DNA from: Streptomyces fragilis
GTDB lineage: Bacteria; Actinomycetota; Actinomycetes; Streptomycetales; Streptomycetaceae
Reading direction: 5' to 3'
Length of the DNA: 64,000 nt
Assembly: GCF_003112515.1 (NCBI RefSeq)
Contig: NZ_BEVZ01000003.1
Location: 521,321-585,320 of the forward strand
A program made the translations under genes and the position numbers. Below, piece after piece: positions 18,117 through 26,243 of this stretch. The notes under the pieces were generated by a model. It had not been told where the DNA came from and ran no database searches. It worked only from the letters and a program-made list of their open reading frames with translations. The first letter of the stretch is position 1. Each line of letters starts with the position of its first letter.

Positions 18117-19370
18117 ATGGAAAGCTTCTCGCTGATCCTCGCGATTGTGGTGATCACCGCTCTCGCGTTCGATTTCACGAACGGTTTCCACGACACCGCC
18201 AATGCCATGGCCACCACGATCTCCACCGGCGCGATGAAGCCGAAGATCGCCGTGGCGATGTCCGCCGTGCTGAACCTTGTGGGTGCTTTCCTCTCCGTGG
18301 AGGTCGCCAACACGATCTCCAAGGGACTCGTCGACGAGTCGGGGATCCAGCCCGAGGTGATCTTCGCGGCCCTGGTGGGCGCCATTCTCTGGAACCTGGT
18401 GACCTGGCTGGTCGGTCTGCCGTCCAGCTCCTCGCACGCCCTCATGGGCGGTCTGCTGGGCGCCACCGTCGCCTCGGCCGGCTTCGGCGCGGTCAACGGC
18501 GGCACGCTGGTCACCAATGTGCTGATCCCGGCTCTCGCCGCGCCGCTGGTGGCCGGCATCGCCGCCACGGTCGGCGCGCGGATGACCTACAAGCTCGGCT
18601 CGAAGACCGAGGAGCGGACCGCCAAGAAGGGCTACCGCGCCGGCCAGATCGCCTCCGCGGCCCTGGTCTCCCTCGCGCACGGCACCAACGACGCGCAGAA
18701 GACCATGGGTGTCATCACCCTGGCCCTGGTCACCGGCGGCGTGCTCGTCCCGGACTCCGACCCGCCGGTGTGGGTCATCGCCTCCGCGGGCCTGGCCATC
18801 GCGCTCGGCACCTACCTCGGCGGCTGGCGCATCATCCGCACCATGGGCAAGGGCCTGACGGACCTGCAGCCGCAGCAGGGCTTCGCCGCCCAGACCTCCG
18901 CCGCCACGGTCATCCTGGCCTCCTCCCACCTGGGATTCTCGCTCTCCACCACGCACTCCGTCTCGGGTGCCGTGATGGGCGCCGGTCTCGGCCGCAAGGG
19001 CGGCGTGGTCCGCTGGTCCACCGCCGGCCGCATGCTGGTCGCCTGGCTGCTCACCCTGCCGGCCGCCGCGCTGGTCGCCGCGGGCGCCGAGTACGTCACC
19101 CAGCAGGGCACCTGGGGCACCGTGGTGGTGGCCGTCTTCCTGGTCGGCTCCAGCCTCGGCATCTGGCTGCTCTCCCGCCGCGAGGTCGTCGACCACACCA
19201 ACGTGAACCAGGTCGAGGAGGAGGGCGTCGTCGCCGACGCCGTCGCCGCGGTCGGCGTGCCCCCCACCCTCGCGGTCGAGGAGGAACTGGCCCGCGTGAT
19301 GCCCGCCCAGGCCAGCGGCCCCGCCGTCGGCCTCGACGAGAAGCACGCGACCTCGCCCGCCAAGGTCTGA
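18117..19370 (+). CDS. pitH2: PiT-family inorganic phosphate transporter
   Basis: 417 aa, about ten membrane spans. It is a low-affinity metal-phosphate:H+ symporter of the cytoplasmic membrane. The duplicated PiT signature is clear: DFTNGFHDTANAMATTI (about residues 19-35) and LAHGTNDAQKTMGVI (about 185-199). The C-terminal tail after about 365 is cytosolic and acidic. The PHO box upstream and the synteny with the ectoine locus support the pitH2 assignment by comparison with S. coelicolor from memory. Start ATG 18117; no strong ribosome site. Confidence 0.95.
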   Translation: MESFSLILAIVVITALAFDFTNGFHDTANAMATTISTGAMKPKIAVAMSAVLNLVGAFLSVEVANTISKGLVDESGIQPEVIFAALVGAILWNLVTWLVGLPSSSSHALMGGLLGATVASAGFGAVNGGTLVTNVLIPALAAPLVAGIAATVGARMTYKLGSKTEERTAKKGYRAGQIASAALVSLAHGTNDAQKTMGVITLALVTGGVLVPDSDPPVWVIASAGLAIALGTYLGGWRIIRTMGKGLTDLQPQQGFAAQTSAATVILASSHLGFSLSTTHSVSGAVMGAGLGRKGGVVRWSTAGRMLVAWLLTLPAAALVAAGAEYVTQQGTWGTVVVAVFLVGSSLGIWLLSRREVVDHTNVNQVEEEGVVADAVAAVGVPPTLAVEEELARVMPAQASGPAVGLDEKHATSPAKV

Positions 19371-19413
19371 CGACCTCCGGCGCACTCCCCAGCGAACCAG
19401 GAAGAGAAGCAGC

Positions 19414-19635
19414 ATGAAGATCGACTGGGCGGCTCTCGGCTCCGTCTTCGGGGTCAGCCTCGTGGCCACCGTGGTCCTGGTGGGCCTGTTCACCCTCGGC
19501 ATCGCCGGCCTCTCCCAGAAGGAGAAGGCGGCCCGCACCGGGGGCACGGCCCCCCTCGCGGTCACCGGCGCGTACCTCAGCTTCGCCGCGTGCGCGGCGG
19601 CGGTGGCGTACGGCATCTACCTGATCGTCGCCTGA
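19414..19635 (+). CDS. small membrane protein downstream of pit
   Basis: 73 aa with two predicted membrane segments (about residues 5-31 and 49-71). AGGAAGAGAAGC precedes ATG 19414. It is 43 nt after pit and before a strong terminator, so it should be co-transcribed under PhoP control. A role as a phosphate-transport accessory protein is inferred only from position. Confidence 0.85.
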   Translation: MKIDWAALGSVFGVSLVATVVLVGLFTLGIAGLSQKEKAARTGGTAPLAVTGAYLSFAACAAAVAYGIYLIVA

Positions 19636-19658
19636 CCTCCCGGGGTCGGCACGGCAAG

Positions 19659-19703
19659 CGCCCGGGGCCCGGCGGAGACACGCTCTCCGCCGGGCCCCGG
19701 GCG
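19659..19703 (+). terminator. strong terminator of the pit operon
   Basis: A perfect 20-bp stem (19659-19678 with 19684-19703), 5-nt loop and trailing TTT lie 24 nt past the small membrane protein and 23 nt before the stop of the convergent gene. Confidence 0.9.
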
Positions 19704-19726
19704 TTTCCCGTCCGCTTCCCCCGGGC

Positions 19727-20503
19727 CTACTCCACCGCGGTGACCAGCACCGCGACCTCGGCCTGCGGCAGCACCCCCGTCACCGCGCCGCGCACGTCGC
19801 GCGCCACGTCCAGCGGCCGGCGCGCCCGGCTCACCGCCACGTCCACCCGGACCAGGCGCCGCCCGGTCCCCGCCTCCTCGGACAGGTGCAGGCCGCGCCG
19901 CACCGGCCCTCCGGGCACCACCGGCATGCCGCGCGGCTCCAGCACGCCTGGCACGGCGCGCACCGCCGCGTCGACGAGCGCCTCGTCGCCGCCGACCGGT
20001 GCGTGGTGGTCCCCGGCCGGGCGGGCCGGACCCGGGGGACCGAAGGGCTCGTCCTCGTCCTCCTCGGCCTCCGCGTCACCCGAACGGCCGTCCCCGTCGA
20101 CGAGAAGATCCGTCACCTCCAGATCGACCGTCCCGACCAGCAGCCCCAGCTCCCCGGCGGCCGCCGCGAGTGCCTCGCGCAGCCGCCGCGCGGCCTCGGT
20201 CACCGGCTCGCCGCCCTCCGCGGCGAAGGCCGCCGCCACCCGCAGCGGACCCGGCGCCGCAGCGGCCTCCGGCGCGGGCGGGCCCGGGCGCCGCCCGGAG
20301 CCGTCCGCGGGGTCGATCCGCAGGCTCCGTAGACGGATCCCCCGCACCTGGAGCGCCGCCCGCCGCAGCGCCGCCCGCGCCGGGCGCGCGGCGATCCACA
20401 GGCCGTCGCCGGGCCCGCCCAGCGGCAGCGGCCTGCCGAGTCCGGTCCGGTGCCGGAGCGTCCCGGCCAGCTCCTGAGGGGTCCTTCTCGCATGGGAGGT
20501 CAT
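19727..20503 (-). CDS. Asp23-cluster companion protein (P10-like family)
   Basis: 258 aa from ATG 20503, with GGAGGA directly upstream. Such proteins are annotated in Streptomyces as nucleopolyhedrovirus P10 family, a name that says nothing of function. By eye the middle (about 90-145: LRVAAAFAAEGGEPV...VDLEVTDLLVD) and the end (about 215-258: VRVDVAVS...PLDVARDVRGAV...VAVLVTAVE) each repeat the beta-helix-beta pattern of the Asp23 protein encoded next door. An acidic linker (EAEEDEDE) separates them. No membrane segment. It is divergent from the Asp23 gene by 86 nt. Confidence 0.8.
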   Translation of the reverse strand: MTSHARRTPQELAGTLRHRTGLGRPLPLGGPGDGLWIAARPARAALRRAALQVRGIRLRSLRIDPADGSGRRPGPPAPEAAAAPGPLRVAAAFAAEGGEPVTEAARRLREALAAAAGELGLLVGTVDLEVTDLLVDGDGRSGDAEAEEDEDEPFGPPGPARPAGDHHAPVGGDEALVDAAVRAVPGVLEPRGMPVVPGGPVRRGLHLSEEAGTGRRLVRVDVAVSRARRPLDVARDVRGAVTGVLPQAEVAVLVTAVE

Positions 20504-20589
20504 TCCTCCACCTTGCCGTATCCGCACGGCGAGTCACGCCAACGCCACTTAGCGTGGTCGCAGGAGGACGACCGAAAGGACGTACGGCT

Positions 20590-21015
20590 ATGAGCGAGAC
20601 GACGAACGCCACCGGCGCCGCGGGCACCCGTGGCCGCACCACGATCGCCGACGGAGTGGTCGAGAAGATCGCCGGCCTGGCGGCCCGCGACGTGATGGGC
20701 GTGCACGCGATGGGCAGCGGCACCTCCCGGGCCTTCGGCGCGATGCGTGAGCGCGTCCCCGGCGGAGGCGGCACCAAGTCCGTCTCCCGCGGCGTGAAGG
20801 CCGAGGTCGGCGAGGTGCAGACGGCACTGGACCTGGAGATCGTCGTGGACTACGGCGTCTCCATCTCCGACGTCGCCCGCGACGTCCGGGAGAACGTGGT
20901 CGCCGCCGTCGAGCGGATGACCGGCCTGCAGGTGGTCGAGGTCAACATCGCGGTGAGCGACGTGAAGCTCCCCGACGAGGAGGACGAGTCCGGGCCGGAG
21001 CCCAGGATCCAGTGA
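20590..21015 (+). CDS. Asp23/Gls24 family envelope stress protein
   Basis: 141 aa from ATG 20590. The conserved core runs from TTIADGVVEKIAGLAARDVMGVHAM (about residues 17-41) to VDYGVSISDVARDVRENVVAAVERMTGLQVVEVNIAVSDVKLP (about 83-128). In firmicutes Asp23 is tethered under the membrane by AmaP and protects the envelope under stress. It is the first gene of the five-gene rightward run, and an AmaP homologue closes that run. Confidence 0.93.
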   Translation: MSETTNATGAAGTRGRTTIADGVVEKIAGLAARDVMGVHAMGSGTSRAFGAMRERVPGGGGTKSVSRGVKAEVGEVQTALDLEIVVDYGVSISDVARDVRENVVAAVERMTGLQVVEVNIAVSDVKLPDEEDESGPEPRIQ

Positions 21016-21111
21016 CCCGGTCCACCGGGCACCGGCCCGCCGCGACCGCACCCGGCGCGGCGGGGCACGCGACCGTGACGCGCACGTGAGGCGCACGATG
21101 AGGAGCGCACG

Positions 21112-21297
21112 ATGAACATGGCCGTGATCGGCATGATCGCCGGGATGGCGCTGGGCTTCGCCGGGTACTTCGGCGGCTTCGGGGCCTTCCTGCTGGTGGC
21201 GGCGCTGGGCGCCGTCGGCTTCCTGGTCGGCAGGTTCCTGGAGGGAGACCTGGACGTCGGCGACCTGTTCCGGCCCCGCGGCGACCGGCGGGGGTGA
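21112..21297 (+). CDS. DUF2273-like small membrane protein
   Basis: 61 aa. Two Gly-rich hydrophobic helices (about residues 4-19 and 22-39) are followed by a charged tail (LEGDLDVGDLFRPRGDRRG). DUF2273 proteins accompany Asp23/Gls24 and AmaP in many Gram-positive bacteria. It starts at ATG 21112, and its stop overlaps the GTG start of the next gene in GTGA, implying translational coupling. Confidence 0.85.
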   Translation: MNMAVIGMIAGMALGFAGYFGGFGAFLLVAALGAVGFLVGRFLEGDLDVGDLFRPRGDRRG

Positions 21298-21683
21298 CGG
21301 TGCCCGCGACGACCACGGCCGCCCGCCGCCCGGAGAACGCTCCGGGCGGCGGCCCGGCCTCCGTACCCGCCGGCGAGCGCGGCGAGACCCGGCTCGCGGA
21401 CCGCGTGGTGGCGCGCATCGCCGCCCAGGGCGCACGCGAGGCGCTGGACCACCTCCCCGCCGACGCGGTGCCGCCCTACGCCACCGTGAACCTGCACCAG
21501 GACGCCGGGACGGTGCGGGTCGACGTCAGCCTCGAACTCGCCTACCCGTCCGACATCGCCGGCCAGTGCCGCGCCGTGCGCCGCCGCGTCACCGGGCGGG
21601 TGGCCGAACTGACCGGACTGAAGGTCCTGGAGGTCGAGGTGCACGTGGAACGCCTGCACGCCGTCCGGGGAGAACTGCGATGA
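21294..21683 (+). CDS. second Asp23/Gls24-like protein
   Basis: 129 aa from GTG 21294, overlapping the previous stop. It shows a shorter Asp23 pattern: RLADRVVARIAAQGAREAL (about 30-48) and VRVDVSLELAYPSDIAGQCRAVRRRVTGRVAELTGLKVLEVEVHVERL (about 75-123). The first glycine-rich block of the 141-aa protein is missing. It probably assembles with the other Asp23 proteins. Its stop overlaps the next ATG in ATGA. Confidence 0.85.
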   Translation: MTVPATTTAARRPENAPGGGPASVPAGERGETRLADRVVARIAAQGAREALDHLPADAVPPYATVNLHQDAGTVRVDVSLELAYPSDIAGQCRAVRRRVTGRVAELTGLKVLEVEVHVERLHAVRGELR

Positions 21684-22309
21684 GCGACACGACGACGGAA
21701 GAACGGCCGCCCCAGCAACCGCCGCAGGTCCCGGACACCGGGGCCACGATGGTCGAGCCGGGCGCCACCGGACGGTTCTGGTCCACTCGGCGGCGGCCCT
21801 CCGCCGTGGCCGCGCTGGTGCTGCTGGCGGCCTCGGTGCTGCTCCTGTCCGACCTGGTGGCGGTCCGCGCCGGACGCTCCGCGACGGCCGCGCGCCGCAG
21901 CCTGGCCCGGGAGCTGGCCGAGCGGCCGCTGGACGACGTGTGGGTGCTGGTCGGAGCCGGGGTGGCGGCCGCCCTGGGGCTCTGGCTGCTGATCCTGGCG
22001 CTCACCCCCGGCGTCCGGGGCATCCTGCCGATGCGGCGCACCAACCCGGAGATCAACGCCGGCCTGGACCGCAAGGCCGCCGCCATGGTGCTCAGGGACC
22101 GGGCCCTTGAGGTGCCCGGGGTGCGGTCGGCCAGGGTCAAGGTCGGGCGCAGGAAGGCCGACGTGCGCGCGGTGGTGCACTTCAGGGAGCTCGACGAGGT
22201 GGGCGGCGACATCCGCGCGCGGCTGGAGGAGGCGGTGCGCGGGCTCGGCCTGTCGCGGCCGCCGTCCCTCGCGGTGCGGGTACGCCGTCCCGAACGGAAG
22301 AAGGGGTGA
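21680..22309 (+). CDS. DUF6286-type membrane protein of the Asp23 cluster
   Basis: 209 aa. It has a Pro/Gln-rich cytosolic N terminus, two membrane helices (about residues 41-62 and 85-110) and a C-terminal domain (about 130-205) of the Asp23-like type (LEVPGVRSARVKVGRRKADVRAVVHF). It is organised like AmaP. The start ATG 21680 lies in ATGA with the previous stop, and its own stop overlaps the next GTG. A membrane anchor for the cytosolic Asp23 proteins is inferred. Confidence 0.83.
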   Translation: MSDTTTEERPPQQPPQVPDTGATMVEPGATGRFWSTRRRPSAVAALVLLAASVLLLSDLVAVRAGRSATAARRSLARELAERPLDDVWVLVGAGVAAALGLWLLILALTPGVRGILPMRRTNPEINAGLDRKAAAMVLRDRALEVPGVRSARVKVGRRKADVRAVVHFRELDEVGGDIRARLEEAVRGLGLSRPPSLAVRVRRPERKKG

Positions 22310-22893
22310 ACGGGGTGCTGCGCATCGTCAACCGGGTGCTGCTGGGACTGATCGGCCTGGTGCTGCTGGTGGTGGGCGGATCGGTCCTGGCGATCGGGCT
22401 GGGCGCGCCGTCGCCCGGCTGGTGGATCCACCGCGACCGGCACGACGTCCTGCTGACCGCGTCGGAGCGGACCAGGTGGCGGGACCAGGGCTGGTGGTGG
22501 CCGGTGGTCTTCGCGGTGCTCGCGGTGCTGGTCGTCCTGGCCCTGTGGTGGCTGACCCGGTCGGTGCAGCGGCACCGGCTGTCCGTGGTGAACGTCGACA
22601 CGGGCGACGACGAGGGCGCGGTGCTGCGGGCGCGGGCGCTGGAGAGCGCGGTCGCCTCCGAGGCGGCGGACCTCGACGGCGTCGAGCGGGTACGGGTACG
22701 GCTCACCGGACGGCGGCGGACGCCGCGGATGCGGATGCGGGTACGGCTGGAGCCGGACGCGGACCCGGGCCACACGCTCGACCGCCTCACCTCCGAGACG
22801 CTGGCCCACGCCCGCGCCGCGGTGGGCACGACCTCCCTGCCCTCCGAGATTCGCATGCGTGCCCACGCCCACCGCGGCGAACGCGTCTCCTGA
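22306..22893 (+). CDS. amaP: alkaline shock response membrane anchor AmaP
   Basis: 195 aa from GTG 22306. Two membrane helices (about residues 5-27 and 59-82) flank a short extracytoplasmic loop, followed by a cytosolic domain with the same strand-helix-strand pattern as Asp23 (DLDGVERVRVRLTGRR...MRMRVRLEPDADP). In Staphylococcus AmaP fixes Asp23 at the membrane. It is the last gene of the operon and is followed by a terminator. Confidence 0.85.
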   Translation: MNGVLRIVNRVLLGLIGLVLLVVGGSVLAIGLGAPSPGWWIHRDRHDVLLTASERTRWRDQGWWWPVVFAVLAVLVVLALWWLTRSVQRHRLSVVNVDTGDDEGAVLRARALESAVASEAADLDGVERVRVRLTGRRRTPRMRMRVRLEPDADPGHTLDRLTSETLAHARAAVGTTSLPSEIRMRAHAHRGERVS

Positions 22894-22902
22894 CCGGACC
22901 CG

Positions 22903-22942
22903 CCGCACCGCTGCGCGCCCCGACCGGGGCGCAGCGGTGCGG
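22903..22942 (+). terminator. terminator of the Asp23 operon
   Basis: A 12-bp stem (22903-22914 with 22931-22942) continues after a 2-nt bulge as a 6-bp stem (22917-22922 with 22925-22930). It starts 10 nt past the AmaP stop. Confidence 0.8.
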
Positions 22943-22978
22943 CCGACCGGGCCGATACGACGGTGGCACTGGCACCCG

Positions 22979-23096
22979 GGTCCGCACGATGGAAGGACCC
23001 CGGTCCACACGACGGAGGGATTCCCGGTCCGCACGATGGAGGGATTCCCGGTCCGCACGATGGAGGGGATCCCGTGTCGGCGCGCGGAGGGACCCC
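22979..23096. repeat. 24-bp tandem repeat array
   Basis: Four consecutive units lie at 22979-23001, 23002-23025, 23026-23049 and 23050-23073, based on GGTCCGCACGATGGAGGGAT plus a C-rich end. A fifth, degenerate unit lies at 23074-23096. Units 3 and 4 differ by about two bases. The array sits between the Asp23 terminator and the end of the SDR gene and is not in a recognisable gene. Confidence 0.85.
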
Positions 23097-23132
23097 GGTC
23101 CCGCCCGGGTGCCGGGGGCCCTCCGCGCGCGT

Positions 23133-23897
23133 TCAGAAGCCGCGGCGCACGCCGCCGTCCACCGGGAGCATGATCCCCGTCAGGTAGGACGCGGCCGGCG
23201 AGAGGAGGAACGCGGCGACCCGGCCGAACTCCTCGGGCGCCCCGTACCGCCCCAGCGGGATGCGCGACTCGTTGGCCGCCCGCGTCGCCGCCGGATCGGC
23301 GGACAGCGCGTCCAGCTCCCGCACCCGGTCCGTGTCGATCCGCGACGGCAGCACGCCCACCACCCGGATCCCGCGCGGACCGAGCTCGTCCGCGAGGGAC
23401 TTGGCGAAACCGGCCAGCCCCGGCCGCAGCCCGTTGGAGATGGTCAGCCCGCCGATCGGCTCGTGCACCGAGGCGGACAGCACGAAGCCGATCACGCCGC
23501 CCGCGCCGAGCTCCGCCGCGGCGGCCCTGGCCATCCGCACCGCGCCCAGGAACACCGTCTCGAACGCGCCCAGCCACTGCTCGTCGGTGTTGTCCGCGGC
23601 CAGTCCGGCCGGCGGCCCGCCCACGCTGATCAGCACACCGTCGAACCGCCCGAAGCGCTCACGCGCCACCGCGATCAGCCGCTCGGGCGTGGCGGGGTCG
23701 CCGTTGTCGGCGGCCACGCCCACGGCGTTCGGGCCCAGCTCCGCGGCGGCCGCGGTGACGGAGGCCTCGTCACGGCCGGAGACGACCACCCTCGCGCCGT
23801 CGGCGACCAGCTCCCGCGCGGTGGCGTTGCCCAGGCCGCGGGAGCCGCCGGTGACGACGTAGACACGATCCTTCAGTCCGAGATCCATGCCCACCAT
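23133..23897 (-). CDS. SDR family oxidoreductase with altered active site
   Basis: 254 aa (ATG 23897, or 23888 giving MDLGLKD). This Rossmann-fold short-chain dehydrogenase has the cofactor motif TGGSRGLG at about residues 16-23, NAG replaced by SVGG, and the C-terminal LPVDGGVRRGF. The usual Tyr-x3-Lys is absent: at that position the protein reads SNGLRPGLAG, with the Ser of the triad shifted into VLSASV. Such non-YxxxK SDRs exist, but their chemistry is uncertain. Substrate unknown. Confidence 0.88.
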   Translation of the reverse strand: MVGMDLGLKDRVYVVTGGSRGLGNATARELVADGARVVVSGRDEASVTAAAAELGPNAVGVAADNGDPATPERLIAVARERFGRFDGVLISVGGPPAGLAADNTDEQWLGAFETVFLGAVRMARAAAAELGAGGVIGFVLSASVHEPIGGLTISNGLRPGLAGFAKSLADELGPRGIRVVGVLPSRIDTDRVRELDALSADPAATRAANESRIPLGRYGAPEEFGRVAAFLLSPAASYLTGIMLPVDGGVRRGF

Positions 23898-23916
23898 CCT
23901 GCACCCGGCGGTCCGG

Positions 23917-24753
23917 TCAGGCGGTGGCCGGGGTGGGCGTCCCCTCCGCGGCGTCCTCGCCGCCGGTCCCGTCGCCGTCCCCGCCGGACCCCTTCCCGGC
24001 GGCCGCCTCCTCGCGGCGCTCCCGCAGCTCGCGCCGCACCAGCACCACCCAGCCGACCGGCACGCCGGCGGTGAACAGCCACCACTGGATCGCGTAGGCC
24101 ATGTGGTTGCCGATGGAGTCGTGGTCGGGGCCGGAGACCGGCTCGGGGCTGCCGTCGGCGGGGACGGGGGAGACCAGCTCGACGTAACCGCCGAGGACCT
24201 CGGCGCCCAGCCGCTCGGCCTCCCGCTCGCTGTCTATCAGCATCACCTGCCGGTCGGGCAGGTCGTCGAGGTTCTTGATGCCGCTCGCCGCGGTGGTCTG
24301 GTCGGCCATCAGCCGCCCGGTCACCGTCACCTCGCCGCGGGGCGGGGCGGGAATCTCCGGGAACTCCGCCTGCCGGCTGCCGGCGGGCACCCAGCCGCGG
24401 TTGACCAGCACATAGCGCCCGTCGTCCATCCGCAGCGGGGTCAGCACGTGGTAGCCGACCCGGTCGTCCGCGTTGGTACGGCGGCGCACCACCACCTCGC
24501 GGTCGGTCTCGAAGACCCCGCGGGCGCTCACCCGCCGGTAGTAGAGGTCACGGTCGATCCGCGCGCCGGGCCGCGTGAGCGACCCGACCGGCACCGGATC
24601 GGCGTCCAGCGCGTCCGCGATGCGCTGGTTGGAGGCGACCCGGTCGAAGTGGCGGTGCCACTGCCAGAAGCCCAGCTCGATCATCGTGGGGATGAGCGCG
24701 AGGGCGACCAGGGTGACGATCACCCACTGCCGGGTCAACAGGAAGCGGTACAC
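23917..24753 (-). CDS. SURF1 family protein
   Basis: 278 aa from GTG 24753. It has the classical SURF1 layout: an N-terminal membrane helix (about residues 10-28), a large outer domain with RRRTNADDRVGYHVLTPL and VLVNRGWVP, and a second helix near residues 220-240 (IGNHMAYAIQWWLFTAGV). SURF1 helps insert haem into cytochrome c oxidase. The tail is Gly/Asp/Glu-rich. It lies 19 nt beyond the SDR start on the same strand. No cta genes are nearby in this window. Confidence 0.92.
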   Translation of the reverse strand: MYRFLLTRQWVIVTLVALALIPTMIELGFWQWHRHFDRVASNQRIADALDADPVPVGSLTRPGARIDRDLYYRRVSARGVFETDREVVVRRRTNADDRVGYHVLTPLRMDDGRYVLVNRGWVPAGSRQAEFPEIPAPPRGEVTVTGRLMADQTTAASGIKNLDDLPDRQVMLIDSEREAERLGAEVLGGYVELVSPVPADGSPEPVSGPDHDSIGNHMAYAIQWWLFTAGVPVGWVVLVRRELRERREEAAAGKGSGGDGDGTGGEDAAEGTPTPATA

Positions 24754-24821
24754 AGGACGACGGTAACAATTGCCGCGTCCCGGCCCGCCTCCGACCCCGG
24801 CGCCCGGCCGCCCCCGCCCGC

Positions 24822-25055
24822 TCAGACCCGGTCGACGATGCCCACCTTGCCGTCCGCCCTCGCACAGTGGGCGCCGCAGTACCACTTGCCGTCCGCCTCG
24901 ACGCCCTGGCCGATGACCTGCACCCGGCAGTGCTCGCAGATCGGGGCCATCCGGTGGATCGCACAGGCGAAGCAGTCGAAGACGTGGACGGCGCCCTGTG
25001 CGTGCACCTCGAACGTCATGCCGTATTCGTTTCCGCAGACCTCACAACGTGCCAT
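24822..25055 (-). CDS. small zinc-binding protein (Cys-rich)
   Basis: 77 aa from ATG 25055. Cysteines come in pairs: CEVC (4,7), CFAC (28,31), CEHC (40,43) and CGAHC (60,64), with nearby His residues. This looks like two zinc sites of rubredoxin/treble-clef type. No enzymatic motif. It is located 68 nt before SURF1 on the same strand, so metal chaperone or regulatory roles are possible but unproven. Confidence 0.85.
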   Translation of the reverse strand: MARCEVCGNEYGMTFEVHAQGAVHVFDCFACAIHRMAPICEHCRVQVIGQGVEADGKWYCGAHCARADGKVGIVDRV

Positions 25056-25119
25056 GCGCCACAGCGTGAGCCGTGCGGGCCGCCCGCCCCGGCAGCCGGA
25101 CCGCGCGCCGCCCGGGGAA

Positions 25120-26151
25120 TCACCCGTCCGCCGGTTCGACGTCCCCCAGCAGCTGGCCGAAGGCCGCCTCGTCCACCACGGGCGTGCCGAACTGGCGGGC
25201 CTTGACGGTCTTGGAGGTGCCCGAGTCGGGGTCGTTGGTCACCAGCAGGCTGGTCAGCCGCGAGATGCTGCCCGCCACGTGGAGCCCGGCCTCGGTGGCC
25301 CGGTCCTCCAGCAGCTCGCGCTCCACCGAGGTGTCGCCGGAGAAGGCCACCCGCATGCCCTGCTTGAGCCGCCCGCCCGGCAGGTACCGCCCCGGGTTCG
25401 GGTGGGGGCACGGCGGACGCTTCTTCGAACGGTTCCACGCCGTGGGCCGGTAGCCGCCCGCTCCCGAGCCCGCTCCGCCGCCGGGACCGGACCCGTAACC
25501 GCCGCGCCCGCCCGGCTGGCGGCCGATCCGCGGGGAGGCGCCGTCGCTCCACTCGGTGAGCGGCAGGCACTCCAGGAGCGGCAGCCGCAGACCCGAGGCC
25601 GCCGCCGCCCGCAGGCTCGGACGGAACGCCTCGGCCAGCACGCGGGCGTCGTCCAGCGCGTGGTGGGCGCGCCGCTGGACCACGCCGAAGTGCGCGGCCA
25701 GCGACTCCAGTTTGTGGTTGGCCAGCGGCAGCGCCAGCGCCTTGGACAGCGCGATGGTGCACAGCCGCTGCCGCACCGGGGCCTCGCGCCCCGCCCGGGC
25801 GTACTCGCGGGCGATCATCTGCCAGTCGAAGACGGCGTTGTGGGCGACCAGCACCCGGCCGGCCAGCCGGGAGGCGAACTCCTCGGCGACCTCCGCGAAG
25901 AGCGGCGCGCCCTCCAGGGCGTCGCCGGTCAGCCCGTGGATCCACACCGGACCGGGGTCGCGCTCCGGATTGACCAGCGTGTACCAGTGGTCCTCCACCT
26001 CGCCGCGGGCGTCCAGCCGGTACACGGCCGCGGAGATGATGCGGTCGTCCCGGGCCAGTCCGGTGGTCTCCACGTCGACGACCGCGTACCCCTGGGGATA
26101 CGCGGCCGGCCATGGAGCGGTGGACGCTTCGGGCGTGCGGTCTTCGAGCAT
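25120..26151 (-). CDS. DEDDh 3'-5' exonuclease with C-terminal BRCT domain
   Basis: 343 aa from ATG 26151. The N-terminal exonuclease domain (about 18-185) is DnaQ/epsilon-like, with VVDVETTG (DxE), VAHNAVFDWQMI and HHALDDARVLAEAF (HxxxxD). A Gly/Pro-rich linker (about 210-245) leads to a BRCT domain (about 262-340; RVAFSGDTSVERELLEDRATEAGLHV...SLLVTNDPDSGTSK). The combination suggests DNA repair or proofreading. It is not in an operon with polymerase genes. Confidence 0.9.
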   Translation of the reverse strand: MLEDRTPEASTAPWPAAYPQGYAVVDVETTGLARDDRIISAAVYRLDARGEVEDHWYTLVNPERDPGPVWIHGLTGDALEGAPLFAEVAEEFASRLAGRVLVAHNAVFDWQMIAREYARAGREAPVRQRLCTIALSKALALPLANHKLESLAAHFGVVQRRAHHALDDARVLAEAFRPSLRAAAASGLRLPLLECLPLTEWSDGASPRIGRQPGGRGGYGSGPGGGAGSGAGGYRPTAWNRSKKRPPCPHPNPGRYLPGGRLKQGMRVAFSGDTSVERELLEDRATEAGLHVAGSISRLTSLLVTNDPDSGTSKTVKARQFGTPVVDEAAFGQLLGDVEPADG

Positions 26152-26243
26152 GGTCAACGAGGATAAGCGCCGGGGCCGACACCTCCGTCCCCCGGGGAGC
26201 GTCGGTACCCCGCCGGACGCATGTCCGGTGCGATCCTCCCGAT

